64,000 nucleotides of DNA from Simmondsia chinensis (taxonomy: Eukaryota; Streptophyta; Magnoliopsida; Caryophyllales; Simmondsiaceae). Shown here piece by piece: positions 32,179 to 45,723 of the stretch (position 1 is its first letter; every line of letters starts with the position of its first letter). The DNA lies in contig JAGTTD010000016.1 of assembly GCA_018398585.1 (NCBI GenBank), forward strand, positions 25,839,212-25,903,211. Reading direction: 5' to 3'. The notes under the pieces are model-generated. The model was not told the DNA's origin. It was given only the letters and a program-made list of their open reading frames with translations, and did no database searches. The position numbers were made by a program, and so were the translations under genes.

Positions 32179-35100
32179 TCAAATGCAAAGACCCACCAAA
32201 TTCGAGCAATGCTCGAATTTGCTCCCTGGTAGAACCTTAGTGAGCATGTCAGCTGGATTGTCCTCAGTCCCAATCTTTTTCAACTCCATCTTCCGCTCGT
32301 CAATCAGATCTCTGATAAAGCGATGCTTCACATCTATATGCTTCGTTCTGTCATGATGTGACATCTAATCCTTCGCTAGGTGAATGGCAGACTGATTATC
32401 ACAATAGACACCAACTACGCCCTGCTCAGCCCTGATTTCACTAATCAAACCTTTCAACCAGACAGCTTCTTTGAATGCTTCTATGACTGCCATATACTCG
32501 GCCTCGGTAGTAGACTGTGCTGTAACAGAGTGTAAACACGCTTTCCAACTGATAGCTATGTCACCTAAACAAAACACATACCCTGATGTGGACTTCCTCT
32601 TATCGAGGTCTCCGCCAAAATCAGAATCTACAACCCAACCAAGCAACACTTACTTTTCCCATATTCCAAACAAATATCAGAAGTTCCACGAAGATACCTG
32701 AGAATCCACGTCACAGCATGCCAATGTTCTTAACCTGGATTCGCCATGTACCTACTAACTCTGCTCACTGCAAAAGCAATATCTGGACGCGTAGAAACCA
32801 TTGCATACATAATACTGCCCACTGCACTAGAATAGGGAATCTGAGACATGTACCGGACATCCTCCTCAGTCTGAGGCGAATTTAATGCTGAGAGTCTAAA
32901 GTAAGCTGCTAAGGGCGTGCTAACTGGATTAGCATCCTTCATATGAAACCTATTTAACACCTTCTCAATATACTTCTCCTAAGATAAGTATAATTTTTTG
33001 GCTTTTCGATCTCTACAACTCTCCATACCTAAGATCTTCTTAGCTGCTCAAAGATCTTTCATCTTAAACTCACTCTTCAACATAGATTTCAAGTCATCGA
33101 CATCCTTCATGTCTCGTGCTACAATCAACATATCATTAACGTACAAAAGCAAATAAACAAAGCCTGTATCAGTCTTTCTGAAGTACACACAACTGCCGTA
33201 CTTACTCCTAATGTACCCATGACCTGTCATGAACTAATCAAATCTCCTATACCACTGCCTAGGAGATTGCTTCAAACCATATAAAGACCTCTTAAGCAAA
33301 CATACATGATCTTCCTTTTCTTCTACAATGAAGCCCTCAGGCTGATGCATATAGATACTCTGTTCTAGTTCACCATGCAAAAATGCAGTCTTTACATCTA
33401 ACTGCTCAAGCTCTAAGTCATGCATAGCAACTAAAGACAAAAGCGCACGAATCGAAGTATGTCTAACTATAGGTGAAAATATATCATGAAAATCAACACC
33501 TTGTACCTGACTATAGCCTTTAGCTACCAAACATGCCTTGTATCTTGCATCTTTAACACCAGGAATGCCCTCCTTTGTTTTGAAGAGCCATTTGCAACCA
33601 ATCAGTCTTTTCCCTGTTTGAGGCTTCACCAGTTCCCATGTCTGGTTCTTATGAAGAGACTGCATCTCTTCATTCATAGCAACGAGCCACTTCTCAGCAT
33701 CTGATCTCGATACAGCCTCTGAATACAAAGTCGGCTCACTGTCACCTAAAGACTCAGCAGTAGTGAGGGCATAAGAAATCATCTCCTCATACCCATATCT
33801 CTCTGGAGGCCTGATCTGTCGCCTCGGTCTACCACCAGCTATAGTATTATTCTCCACCTGCTGACATGTTTCTGCATTATCAATAATAACATTAGAAACC
33901 CGCACCTGAGGTGCTGGAATACTCTCTAGCTGAACGACCTGCTGATCTAACTGTATCTCTGTAACATCAGGTGTCTCAACCTAAACTGAATCACTGTCAA
34001 TGGAGGGTGTGTGTGGCGGATGTAGTAGAGCAGACTCATCAAAGGTAACATCTCTACTAGTTAAAAACTTCTAAGCACCAGGATCCCACAATCTATATCC
34101 CTTCACACCTGACGAATAATCAAAAAAGATGCATTTCTTGGCCCTAGGCTCCAGCTTTCCATCATTAACATATGCATATGCCGGACAACCAAATACTTTA
34201 ATCTGAGAATAATCAGAAGTAGAACCAGACCATTCCTCTTCAGGTGTCTTCATCTGCAATGAAGAATGCAGTGTCTTATTCACAAGATAGCAAGCCATGC
34301 TAACTGCTTCTACCCACCATTCTCTTTTCAAACCTGCATTTGAAAGCATACATCGAGCCTTCTCAAGTAACGTCCTGTTCAATCTTTCAGGCCACTCCAT
34401 TTTGCTGAGGTCGACCTGTGTATGTCCTGTGTCTGACTATACCCTGATCTTCACAAAATTGAGTGAACTCACCTTCAACAAACTCAAGACCATTATCAGT
34501 CCTCAACCTCTTTGTCGGCTTCCCTGTCGATTTTTCAAGCAGAATCTTCCATTTCTTGAAGATATCATACACTTCGTTTTTCTGCTTCAGAAAATAGACC
34601 CAAACCTTACGTGAATAATCATCAGTAAACGTTAGAAGATACCTAGACCCACCTTTAGAAGCCACTCTGGAAGGTCCCCACAGATCAGAATGTATATAAT
34701 CTAACGTTCCCTTTGTCTGATGCACTGCTGACTTGAGGCTGACTCTTTTCTGCTTCCCATACACACAATGCTCACAGAATTCCATCAGTCCTGTTAACTG
34801 ACCACAAAGCAGTCTCCTTTTACTCAACTCAGACAACGCTTTATCACTAATGTGACCCATTCTCATGTGCCATAGTCTCGTGATTTCTGCATCTGTCATA
34901 GTAGATGTGGAAACAGCAACTGAACCTGTCACAGTAGTACCTGCAAGCTCATACAAAGTACCAACCCTATTCCCTTTCATCACAACTAAAGCACCCTTAC
35001 TGACCCGCATGACTCCACCTTCAGCAGTGTACTTGTATCCACTAGACTCAAGGGTACCTAGAGAAATCAAGTTTTTCTTCAACTACGGGATGTGACGTAC

Positions 35101-36147
35101 ATCACTCAAAGTTCTAATAGCCCCATCAAATATCCTCACACGAATTGTCCCAATCCCCACTACCTTACAAGCAGCATCGTTACCCATTAAGACAACTCCA
35201 CCCTGTATAAACTTATACGTGGAAAACCAGTCTCTATTTGGACTAACGTGATATGAACAACCGGAATCCATAACCCTCTTATCCTTGGACCTGGACTGAG
35301 AATCAGCAACTAAAAGAAACTCTCCATCACTATCATCCTCTACAACACTAGCCTCAGCGGACTTATCTTTGCCCTGGTCACCCCTGTTACCCTCTTTCAA
35401 TTTATTTTTATATTTGTAACAGTTTTTCTTTATGTGTCCTTTCTTTTGACAGTAATGGCACGACAAGTCTTATGTCTAGATTTAGACCTAGACTTTTTTC
35501 CACCATTAGATCTCCTATATTCTGGTCTACCTCTCACATGCAAACTACTACCTGAGTCATTCACCGAGTCAGATAACTCCCTATCTACCCGTTCTTTACT
35601 CACAAGGTTTCTTTTTACCTCATCAACAGTAATGGTCGACCTACCCCCGTATATCATACTTTCTACAAAGCCCTTATACGAATTAGAGAGCGAACACAGG
35701 AATAGCATAACTTGATCCTCGTCCTTAGGGACATCATCCAATTCCTTTAATTCTTGTATAATAGAGGTAAACTCACTAAGATGGTTTTTAAGAGATATAC
35801 CTTTTGTCATACGGAAAGTGAATAACTGACGCTTCACTGCGAGTTTGTTGGAGACTGACTTGTCGCAAAACATGTCTAGTAATTTCTCCCATAACTCCTT
35901 TGCGGTTTCCATCTCCAAGACCACTGACAGAACATTATCAGCTAAACACATCTGTATCGCCATGAGAGTCTTATCATCCATCTCTTCCCATTGTGCCTCG
36001 GTCATAGTCTCGGGTTTTTTTCTCTTTCCCCTCCAGTGCTTTCTTCAAGCCATTCTGAGTCAAGCGTCCTTTCACACGGACTTGCCATAAGCTGAAGCTT
36101 CCTTAACCATTGAACTTCTCTACCTCGGTCTTAATACCTGATGCCAT
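32179..36147 (-). pseudogene. Copia gag-pol polyprotein of element E, broken
   Basis: Full-length in layout. Gag from ATG 36,147 has an early stop near 36,105; the long gag frame is 36,005-35,430. A frameshift precedes the zinc knuckle ([14 protein letters not shown], in 35,466-35,083), followed by protease MDSGCSYHV, then HC finger and integrase (34,387-35,082: [27 protein letters not shown]). There is a frameshift at NGVA near 34,390. The reverse transcriptase frame 33,905-33,234 ([26 protein letters not shown]) is followed by the catalytic region with YVND in place of YVDD. RNase H (STTEAEYM, YCDNQSA) is split at 32,365, and the end of pol is at 32,179. At least six frame breaks. Confidence 0.87.
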
Positions 36148-36183
36148 TGTACCAATTCGAATAACCAGGCTCTGATACCAATT

Positions 36184-36668
36184 TGTACGGAAATAACTAA
36201 TTCTCCCGGTATGCAATTGAATCAAATACCACGACAATATGAGAAAAAAATGGAGTAAAAGAGAAAAGAAACAAACAACACAATGATTTAAGCTGAAACC
36301 CCTTTACAATCGAAAGGGAAGAAAACCATGGGTGAAGATTGGAGCTTTTATTATTGAATTAAAAAGAAGAATTACAATCACTCATTTTCTCTCTCTCTCT
36401 CTCTCTCTCTTATTTAGTTGGCGGCGCTGCTGGGAAATACCTCACGAATAGTTGGATACTTGTGATGTAAACCCTACGTCCATATATTATAGGCCCGTGA
36501 AAACGCGGTTCCCGATTGATCGGGGAGTCCCGATCGATCGGCTGGCTCACTGCTGCCGTCCTTCTTGTACGTAACATTCCCGATCAATTGGTCTTCACCC
36601 AATCGATCGGCCTCCTCACAGCATCTCTACTTAAAATACCAAGTATATTTTGAGACATTTTTCTAGCA
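36184..36668 (-). repeat. 5' LTR of element E
   Basis: On the minus strand it starts TGCTAGAAAAATGTC and ends TTATTTCCGTACA. It pairs with 31,604-32,091 and has the same palindromes (36,512-36,610) and a longer GAGAGA run at 36,389-36,410. Confidence 0.88.
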
Positions 36669-36736
36669 ATATTGTTTTCAGATTGACAGTTTTAGTTTTC
36701 TTTAGAAACAAAAATCGTGTTTAAAAATGATGTTTT

Positions 36737-36839
36737 TGTTGTAAATATTGGATATTTTTCGGGTACAAATTTTAGAGAGGAGTTTGGATATTATTAAATA
36801 TCATAGAATATTAAAAATTATGTAAAATACATAGTTACG

Positions 36840-36870
<31 letters not shown>

Positions 36871-37226
36871 GGGTATTTAAGCACAAATCAAATTGTGATA
36901 CTTGTCACAATATAAGCCATCCAAAAAGGATGACTCCCCCCCCCCCCCCCCGGCCCCGCCCCGCCACGCCACTTTTTATATATACACATACACAGCAACA
37001 CACAACAACAGCAAGGGGGAAAAAAAGAAAAGAAAAGGGAGAGAAAGAAAAGAAAAGAAAAGGAAGAGAAAAGAGAAAAAAAAAATGAGAGGAAAAAAAA
37101 AGAAAATTATAAATAAACTAATCTCGTTCTGATATAAAATACTTTTTGCTTTTTGTTAATTATATTTAGGTTTGTCTTTTTATTACCATCTTATAGAGTA
37201 CAATATCTCTATAGTTTTATAATACA
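36737..37226 (+). repeat. 5' LTR of element F
   Basis: Contains a TA microsatellite (36,838-36,871), a 16-base C run (36,936-36,951), a purine-rich GAAAAGGGAGAGAAAG stretch and the terminal TTTTATAATACA. Confidence 0.85.
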
Positions 37227-37337
37227 TTATCAGCACGAGTCTCTAACCAGCTGATTATTTTATATTCGAAGTAAGTATTTATTTCCTAATCTTTGTGATT
37301 TATAATTTTACTAACCTTAAGTTTACTGCTTTTGATA

Positions 37338-39383
37338 TAGCTGGCAAAAAATTATTTGCCTTGGACCCTTAATGCTGAGGTTTACCCTGATGCTGTGAAT
37401 CTCGAATAATTAAAAAGGGGTAATAGCGCATCCCTGTAGGATCGTATTAAAGCAATGATATTTCTCAGACATCATATCCCTGAAGGATTGAAAGCTGAGT
37501 ATATTACTGTCAAGGACCCATATGTCCTTTGGCTAAATTTAAAAGAGAGGTTTGATCATGAAATGTCTATGATCCCCCCTAAAGCTCGCTATAAATGGAT
37601 TCACCTGTGGCTGCAGGATTTTAAAACTGTCAGCGAGTATAACTCGGCATTGTTTAGTATTACCTTCCGGTTGCAATTATGCGATAAAAATATTACTGAG
37701 GAGGATATGTTAGAGAAAATATTCTCTACTTTTCATGTCTTGAATATGCTTCTGTAATAGCAATATCGAGAACAAGAATTTAAAAAAATACTCAGAGTTG
37801 ATATCTGTCTCCTTGTTGCTGAACAAAGCAATGAATTGTTCATGAAAAATCATCAGACACGACCAACTGGGTCTGAACCATTCCCTGAAGCGAATGCTTC
37901 GACATATGACCAGCAGGAACATGGTCAAGGTCGTAAACGTGGCCGTGGTCAGGGCGGCGGATGAGGTTATAGTCACGGTCATAATAACTGACATTATGGT
38001 ACCCAGAATAGACCAAAATTTAGGAAGACCACTAATGGCGAGGAGATGAAGGAAAACCAAAAACTTTAGTTTTTCGTATTTTCTACTTTACATATTCATG
38101 ACTGGTTAAACCGCCTACTTTTTATTACTCATTCATTATTTATATGGTCGGTTATGCCGCCTACTTATTATCTGTTATTTATATGGCTGGCTATGTCGCC
38201 TACTTATTATCAGCTATTCATATGGCTATATTTCTTGGCCAATCTATTTGATACTTTATTAAAGGCTCCACAAGAGCATATATCATGTTCCCTGAAGAAA
38301 CAATAATTTTCATAAGTATGGCTATCTATTTAATTTGGAGATACCTATTGGGATAGTTAATCAGAAGTTAACAGACCCACAAGCCTTTTATTTTACGACA
38401 TGACTATTTGTGTCATCCGGGTATAAATATGGTTAAGAGAATCGTTAAAATTCTCACACCCATTAAAGAACTAGAAGATTCTTATGTCAGGTGTTTCAAA
38501 ATTGGTTGAAGGCTCTGGAAGAGGACATGTTCTATTCTCTGAAGGGACAAAACTAAACAAAAGCGATGCTCTGTTTTCCAGCAGATCACAGAAAAACTTG
38601 ATCAGTTTTCGAGATATTCGTCGCAATGGTTATCATATTGAGACAATAAATGAGGACAATAAAGAATATCTTTATATTGTATCACTTACTTCAGGAAGAA
38701 AGAAAATAGTAAAAAAATTATCATCACTTTCTTCCGGGTTATATTATATTGAATCAAATACAATGGTTAACCAGAAGTTAACTAATTGTAAAATGTTTAT
38801 CCTATGACATGATCGTCTAAGCCATCCAGGTGTAACAATGATGAGAAAAAATTATTGAAAGTTCTCATGAGCAATCATTAAAGAACCTGAAGATTCATTC
38901 TCTTAATGAGATTTCATGTGCTGCTTAAGGCAAAGTGATTATGTCATACTCAATTGAAATTGAGTTTAAGTCATGTATACTAGAAGAAATACTAAATGGG
39001 ACATATGTGGGCCAATTATTTTATCATATGGACAAATTTGGTATGTTATGACATTAACAGGGGCCTCTACCCGTTGGTCCCATGAGTATGATACACTTGT
39101 GATGTGGCATTTGTGAAACTTCTTGCATAAATGATCCGACTATGAGCTCAAGTCGTGGATTTTATGATATTGCAAGAGGAATTACATCCCAGGAATTTAA
39201 TAATTATTGTATAGGATGAATTGCCATATAGCTCGCGTAAAGATACAAAATGGTCTTCTGATTAAATGCCTGCAGCGAATTGTTAGACCATTATTATTGC
39301 CAACTTTTACATGGGAACATGTTATGATATATGTTGCTACACTAATTATGGATCTCCCCAGTATACTTGTCTCTGACAAGATC

Positions 39384-39417
<34 letters not shown>

Positions 39418-41681
39418 ATCTATGGTTTTATACTATATGTCCCAATTATTCCACCTCAATGAGACAAGATGGGTCCAAATAAGGGGACTTGGAATTTATG
39501 ATAAAATATCTGGAGATATTAACTGGAAACATTTTACAGCATAGTTTGCTGATTGTCAATTTGACAAAACAGGGTTTCCGAAATCAGGGGGAGAAATATG
39601 AAAGTTTAAAAATGAGAATTTATGTGGAATGTGTCATCGAACCAGAAGTTCGAAGAATTGTTCACTTGTAAATTATTACAAGCCAATTCATAGATGTATT
39701 CACTTATGAAAAGAGGGTGACCAAATAATATGTCCCCACTATATATGCTCCTACTCGAATTCATATTCTAATCGAGCGATATTCAAATATATTGAAAAAT
39801 GCATCCATTGCACGCCAGAAGCGTGGTAGATCTATCGGTTCCAAGATTTGAATCTAAGAAAGAAAATGGAGCAATAGAAAAGATTGGTCCCTCTATTATG
39901 AAATCTTGAGGAGATAAACTCTGCAGAGATAATAATGTGTAAATGAAAATCCCTCAAGATTATCAGGTACCCGAAGCTACCTAAAACTGAGACTATTGAA
40001 ATAGTCAAACTATTGAAATTATGATGATAAAGAGATCTCTATGAAATATGGGATATTATGGAACCGAAATTGATCAGATGTTTGTATATACAATAGCTAC
40101 TCCCTGATCAAATAAATTAAAAATCTTGGACTAGTGTTTGTTTAAGAATGCCAACAAAGAAATGATTGGCCCAAATAGAAAGACCCAATTCAGGCTAAAT
40201 TGGCCATAAGGACTTGAAGTCCAAATGCCTAAAGAATAAAACCTATATGCTACATATGGATGTTGGTGCAAAAATAATGAGGTAGTAAAAAGCACAATTT
40301 GTAACCCAAGGTTTATTATAGAGCCTAGAAATTGATGGGACATACATATAAGAAATGGATGCACTTAATCTGATGGTCTCTATATACGTCATATATATAT
40401 TGGTAATAGGTTATTTGTACGATGATATTTATATGAAAGTCCCTGAAGGACCAAACATGCCAGAAGCATAATGTTCAAAACCGCGGTCCATATCCACTGA
40501 AAGAGAAATATGTTAATGTCATCATAACTCCTGAAGAACTTAAAAAGGCTGTTATACACCTAAACTGAGAACTCGAAATTGAGGATCTCAGAAAAGGAAA
40601 GATTTTGTCTCGACCTGAAGATCGACCATTAATATGATAGAGTATTACTCTATTGGTCAACTCATACCAGTACGGTACTTAAGTATTTCATCATGTTGTT
40701 TAGTGCTCAATTTTGACCTCTTCCGGTCCTCAATGAGGTAACGAATAAATTCTTAACCCCACCATACCTTGGTTTATGTGACGCAATGATACAGCTATCA
40801 CACAACCGGATATGGCCTCTTTGGTCAACTTGTAACTAGTATGTGATATATGGTTAAATGTTTATCTTGATGGATTAACCAGTATACAATATTACATTAT
40901 GTGAAACTTGTAATTAATATGTATGCAAGTATTGATCGGCATCCGGTAAGTGACAAGAATGCTATTTTATTATATAATTGTATTGCTATATTTTGGCAAT
41001 CTACTAACAATTGCAGTTACTACTGAAACACTTGCACTTTATGAGCAAGTAGAGAATTGGTAACATCAAAGCCCTTGATCCAACGATCAGGGGGAGTGCA
41101 ACAATTAATATAAGTATGCATTGTTCAAGCGAAAGAGAGTTCATAGAACCAGTGCACTTCAAAGAAGTTCTTACTCTCAAGCTTCTTGAAGAAAGAGGAA
41201 GTACATGTTCGCTCAAGAACCTGGAAGAGTTATTCAAGAAAGCATCTACTGCAAACTTTTAAGAAATTGGCACAAGATTGGCATTCGCTAACTCCGAGAC
41301 ATCCTTGATTAATGTGCACCCCTGAAGAGAAGTTAATTATGCACTGCACTCTTTTTCCTCTGCTATGGTTTTTTCCACTGGTTTTTTTTTTCCTAGCAAA
41401 AGGTTTTTTAACCTGGTAGTTCAAGAAGCGTATATAACTTGGACAATATACACTTTTAAGAGTGTTATGTCCCACACATATTTTAAAAAAGGAGACCGAA
41501 CTAACATATTTCATCAAGGTTCTTTACACACGAGCTTCAGAAGATGGGTGAAATAGATGTTCATCAAGTTCGCTCATGTGAGAACATAGCAGATTTATTC
41601 ACGAAAGCATTGCCAACATCAATTTTTGAGAAATTAGTTAATAAGGTTGGTATGTGTCGACTTAGAAAAGGCCATCACTAG
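37338..41681 (+). pseudogene. Copia gag-pol remnant of element F
   Basis: Gag of the UBN2 type is readable from about 37,340 (KLFALDPNAEVYPDAVNLE, then KAMIFLRHHIPEGL, PKARYKWIHLWLQDFKTV, EEDMLEKIFSTFH) with stops, to an arginine/glycine-rich stretch near 37,930. A protease-to-integrase spacer survives at 38,484-38,807 (KLVEGSGRGHVLF, RRNGYHIETINED, SSGLYYIES). Integrase and reverse transcriptase beyond 38,810 are scattered fragments. The last codons of RNase H are clear (VRSCENIADLFTKALPT, ending at 41,681). No region is intact over more than about 100 codons. Confidence 0.75.
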
Positions 41682-41837
41682 TATGTTCATATGAGGGGAA
41701 GTTAAATATGAGTTGTACTCTTTTTTCCTTCGCTATGGTTTTTCCCACTAGGTTTTTCTGGCAAAGTTTTTAACAAGGCAGGCATATTTAGCTTGGACAC
41801 TGTGTCCCATTATAACGGAAAATATCAAAAGGGAGAG

Positions 41838-41939
41838 TGTTGTAAATATTGGATATTTTTCGGATACAAATTTCAGAGTCGAGTTTGGATATTATTAAAT
41901 ATCATAGAAAATTAGAAATTATGTAAAATACCTATTTAC

Positions 41940-41993
<54 letters not shown>

Positions 41994-42317
41994 GTATTTA
42001 AGCACAAATCAAATTGTGACATTTGTCACAATATAAGCCATCCAAAAAGGATGACTCATCTCTCTCCCCGTTTTATATACATACATACACAGCAACACAC
42101 AACAACAGCAATGGGAAAAAAAAAAAAGAAAAGAAAAGGGAGAGAAAGAAAAGAAAAGAAAAGGAAGAAAAAAGAGAAAAAAATGAGAGAAAAAAAATTC
42201 TAAATAAAATAATTTCGTTCTGATATAAAATACTTGTTATTTTTTATTAATTATATTTGGGTTTGTCTTTTTATTACCATCCTATAGAGTATAATAGCTC
42301 CATAGTTTTATAATAGA
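41838..42317 (+). repeat. 3' LTR of element F
   Basis: Pairs with 36,737-37,226. Its TA run (41,941-41,991) is longer, it lacks the C run, and the final CA is mutated to GA. Confidence 0.85.
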
Positions 42318-42491
42318 TTTAAATTTTTCATACTAAAAAAATGAAAACAACAAACTAAAAATAAGAAAAAAAAAAAGACACTCTGTGTGTGTGTTTGTAT
42401 GTGTATATATATATATATAATGTAGGTGGTTGGCTTCTTTTGTTGTTTGTTGTTTATCTTTGGACCTTGTGTGCCTGTCACTCTTTGTACC

Positions 42492-42637
42492 TGTGAGAGA
42501 ATAGGTTAGGAAGCATACCCAATAGGGTTGCAGAAGCACGTATATATAATAGTATGAGTGCAGGGGAAAATTACAAGAAAGTCCTAAGGCTAATAAATAT
42601 ATAGATAAACAGAGATAAAGTATATTATACTAATACA
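42492..42637 (-). repeat. 3' LTR of element G
   Basis: A short LTR of about 146 bp, starting TGTATTAGTATAATATAC and ending CTATTCTCTCACA on the minus strand. The polypurine tract (complement of CCCCCTCAATC) is adjacent at 42,638. Confidence 0.75.
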
Positions 42638-42647
42638 CCCCCTCAAT

Positions 42648-45140
42648 CTATACGGGGGGACCAACGTGCAGATTGGCTTTGTGGAAGCAGAAGCAATCAG
42701 TAGCCAATCCTTTCGTGAAAATATCAGAAATCTGTTTGGTAATAGGTGTGTATCGAACCTGGATATCACCCTTAATAACCTTCTCGCACACATAGTGAAA
42801 ACCCACATCAACATGTTTGCTGCGATCATTGGAAATAGGATTTGCAGCCACGTATGTAGCAGACACATTATCACAATAAATGAGGATTGGACCAGAATGA
42901 CGTAATCCTAGGTCACGCATAAGATATCAGATCCAAACACATTAAGCAACAACCTTAGCCAAAGCTTGGTACTCAGACTCGGTGGTAGACTTAGCAACCG
43001 TGGGTTGCTTTTTAGCATGCCGGGAAATGAGATTAGGACCAAGAAATAGAGCAAACCCAATGGTAGAACAACATGTATCAGGACAACCCCTCCAATCGGC
43101 ATCAGCATAGGTAGTAATAGACGTGTAAGAGCCATGGGTGATGGTAAGGCCATGATCAGGAGTGAGCTTAAGGTAGGGCAGAATATGCTTCATCATTTGC
43201 CAATGAGAGGTCGTAGGAGCTTGCATGTATTGAGACACAGGGTTAACTGCAAAGCAAATGTCCAGACGGGTCATAGTGAGGTATTAGAGAGCACCAATGA
43301 CACTACGAAACTCGGTGGGATCCGCAAGTAAGTCACCATCAGTCACTGAAGGTTGAGCCCGGGCCGGGCTGTACCGGTTTAGGGGTTTGGACAGGTTTGG
43401 CCTCAAGCATGTCATGCTTACTAAGGAGGTCTAAGGCGTATTTATGTTGAGAAAGAAATAAGCCATATCAGGAGCGGTGGGATTCAATACCAAGGAAGTA
43501 ATGAAGCGGGCCAAGGTCTTTCATAGCAAATTGGGTAGACTGAGAGGCGGTCAATTTTGTGATTAGAGCCGGGTTAGAGCCAGTAAGAATAATGTCATCG
43601 ACATACAACAAAAGACACACAATGTTGGAAGGGGAACGATGAACGAAGAAAGAAGGATCCACCTTACTATAGTAGAACCCAAGACTACAAAGGAATGTAC
43701 TAAACCTGTGAAACCAAGCCCGAGGAGCCTGTTTCAGACCATATAAGGCCTTCCTTAAGTGGCATACATGCGTGGGAAACTTAGGGTGTATGAACCCAAG
43801 CGGTCAACGCATGCACAACTCTTCCTTTAGAAACCCATGTAAAAATGCGTTTTTGACATCAAGTTGGCGTGTGGACCACGAGTTAGTGACAGCTAGGGCA
43901 AGAATAAACCGGATGGTAGTTGGTTTGACAACTGGACTAAATATTTCAAAATAATCAAGGCCTTCATGTTGGCGAAAACTTTAGGCAACAAGGCGAGCCT
44001 TGAAGCAATGAACCGAACCATCTGCTTTATATTTGACCTTATATTTCCATGTGCTCCCAACAACGTTTTGAGAAGGGGAAGGGGGAACAAGATCCCATGT
44101 CTGATTTTGAATATGCGCGTTAAGCTCTTCAGCCATGGCTTCCTGCCATTGCGGGTTTTTAACAGCTTGAGAAAAACACGTGGGTTCTTAGACCACAACA
44201 ATAGAACTAAGCGAAAGAATTTGCTTAGGCTTACGTATCCCGTCTTTGAGGCAGGTGCCCTTGGGATGGCCACCGTGCATTGTAGAGCCCGAGTCCGATT
44301 CAGGCACCTGAACCGGGGGGCACTCAGGAGGGTTACACGTTGTCGGGATAGGAGGGACCAAGACTCGTCCATCGTTCCAAGGGATACTAGGACCGGCGTA
44401 GCTGCCGGACCCAAGACACCCATGGTGCTAGTGACAACAGGGGAAACCGATGGTAAGGGAGAGAGACCGGGACAATGAGACCCGGTAGGCTCGCCAAACA
44501 GAGTGGGGACGAGTGACACAGGCTGTGAAATAAGGGAGAGCCCTCTAGGAGAGAGCGGAAGAGGAACTTCCACTAAAGGGCTACTAGACAGCGCCGTGCT
44601 ACTAGAGACTAGGTCATTATAAGGAAAAATATGTTCAACAAAGTGAACATGGCGACTAACATGGACACGACCCGTAACATGATTCAAGCAACGATACCCC
44701 TTATACTGAGCTGAATACTCGAGGAACACGCAGGGTATGGAGTACGGGGCTAATTTATGAGCGGTACGGGGTGTGATATTAGGATAACATGCACACCCAA
44801 AAACCCGAAAAACATTGTAGTTAGGCACTTGGTTGAAAAGCTTTTCAAAAGGAGACAAGTTATGCAAGATTGGGGTAGGTAACCGATTAATGATAAAACA
44901 CGCAGTACATGCAGCATCAGCCCAAAACTCATAAGGCAATTGCGCCTGAAAAAGTAGGGTCCGTACCATTTCACTTATATGTTGATGCTTATGCTCTGCC
45001 ACTCCATTTTGTTGTGGAGTATCAGGACATGAAAGACAAAAATGAATACCATAAATTCGACAAAGAGCAGCCATGGGCTAGTTATCAAACTCACGGCCCC
45101 CATCACTTTGAAAGCACTTAATGGTGGTGCTAAATTGATT
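42648..45140 (-). pseudogene. Copia integrase/reverse transcriptase remnant of element G
   Basis: It begins inside the integrase core (QSDGGREFDN then a stop). The long frame 45,074-43,893 gives the rest of integrase (PDTPQQNGVAEHKH, FWADAACTACFIINRLP, KLFNQVPNYNVFRVFGC) and a serine/proline-rich hinge. Reverse transcriptase pieces follow across frames, including intact LLLYVDDIILTG in 43,662-43,468. RNase H is at 43,274-42,648 (STTESEYQAL, IYCDNVSATY, RSKHVDVGFHY). Gag, protease and the integrase zinc finger are gone. The hinge and RT style differ from C/D/E and A/B and resemble the RE1 group. Confidence 0.8.
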
Positions 45141-45527
45141 TTCAACAAAAAAAGCCCCCATGTCTCTCTTCTTCTCCAAGAAAGCCCTTAGACTGATAAA
45201 TATACAGATAAATAGAGATAAAGTATATTATACTAATAGTACCTTTGGGGCTTGCATTCCAATTATTAAAAAAGGAAAAAGAAGAGCAATCACATTGACT
45301 TCATCGCCGGTTACCAGATTATTTGTCATGTCATGTCATATTATTTTATATATATTATGAAATTTAGATCGAATTTTTGTGTTGTGTATTGAGTTATTTT
45401 GAGTTAAGATTGTCCTTTAATTTGTACTGCACTCAAAATCAAAGCATACTTTTGTACCAGTTAGACACTTCCCTTTTTTGTTAACTTTTGATAAAAACAT
45501 TTAGTTTATCTTTGCAATAGAGTCAAT

Positions 45528-45660
45528 ACAACAACAACAACAACAGTCCCAGTGCCTCGCAGCTCCCGCAAAAAGCAAGGTTTGGGAGGGGTAGATGTAC
45601 GCAACCTTACCCCTTCCGAGTGGAACGGAGGCTGTTTCCGGGGACCCCCAACCTGAAGTA
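45528..45660 (-). mobile_element. RTE-type LINE/SINE tail with TTG repeats
   Basis: Minus strand: CCCCGGAAACAGCC, then GGTAAGGTTGCGTACATC, then CACTGGG and a (TTG)n end at 45,529-45,546. It is the same 3' tail as in the 5S-derived SINEs and the RTE fragments. It is absent from copy 1, and its 5' origin cannot be told. Confidence 0.65.
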
Positions 45661-45723
45661 TTTGAGCGCTTGCAAATAAAACCATCAATTTATTACCAAT
45701 GAATTTTGAGGAAAAAAAAATGA

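Larger units (their letters stand above)
31604..36668 (-). mobile_element. Copia element E, same family as C and D
   Basis: Minus-strand element with LTRs at 36,668-36,184 (5') and 32,091-31,604 (3'). Flanks TTATT (31,599-31,603) and ATATT (36,669-36,673) fit a 5-bp duplication with one change. Copy 1 is uninterrupted near 1,455. The primer-binding site is at 36,183-36,165 in the complement (TTGGTATCAGAGCC). The polypurine tract is the complement of AATCTCCACCTTGG at 32,092. Confidence 0.9.
36737..42317 (+). mobile_element. Copia element F with UBN2-type gag, highly decayed
   Basis: LTRs 36,737-37,226 and 41,838-42,317, both starting TGTTGTAAATATTGG with nearly identical first 200 bp and different lengths of an internal TA run. 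A region reading TTATCAGCACGAGT follows the 5' LTR at 37,227 as primer-binding site. The polypurine tract AAAAGGGAGAG precedes the 3' LTR. No clear 5-bp duplication; the target is T-rich. It sits beside E and G within copy 2. Confidence 0.85.
42492..45238 (-). mobile_element. Copia element G, RE1/Ale-like, 5' half deleted
   Basis: Bounded by a perfect 5-bp duplication GTACC (42,487-42,491 and 45,239-45,243). The 3' LTR is 42,637-42,492 on the minus strand; the 5' LTR is reduced to about 63 bp (45,238-45,176) and joined straight to mid-integrase sequence. Copy 1 is uninterrupted here (1,695-1,705). Confidence 0.85.

Noticed and set aside
41230..41517. 95-residue minus-strand frame with basic KKKTSGKNHSRGK stretch
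   Set aside because: It is the complement of decayed 3' sequence of copia F near the RNase H tail; no conservation supports it.
43966..44478. 170-residue plus-strand frame
   Set aside because: It is the antisense of the integrase-RT hinge of copia element G.
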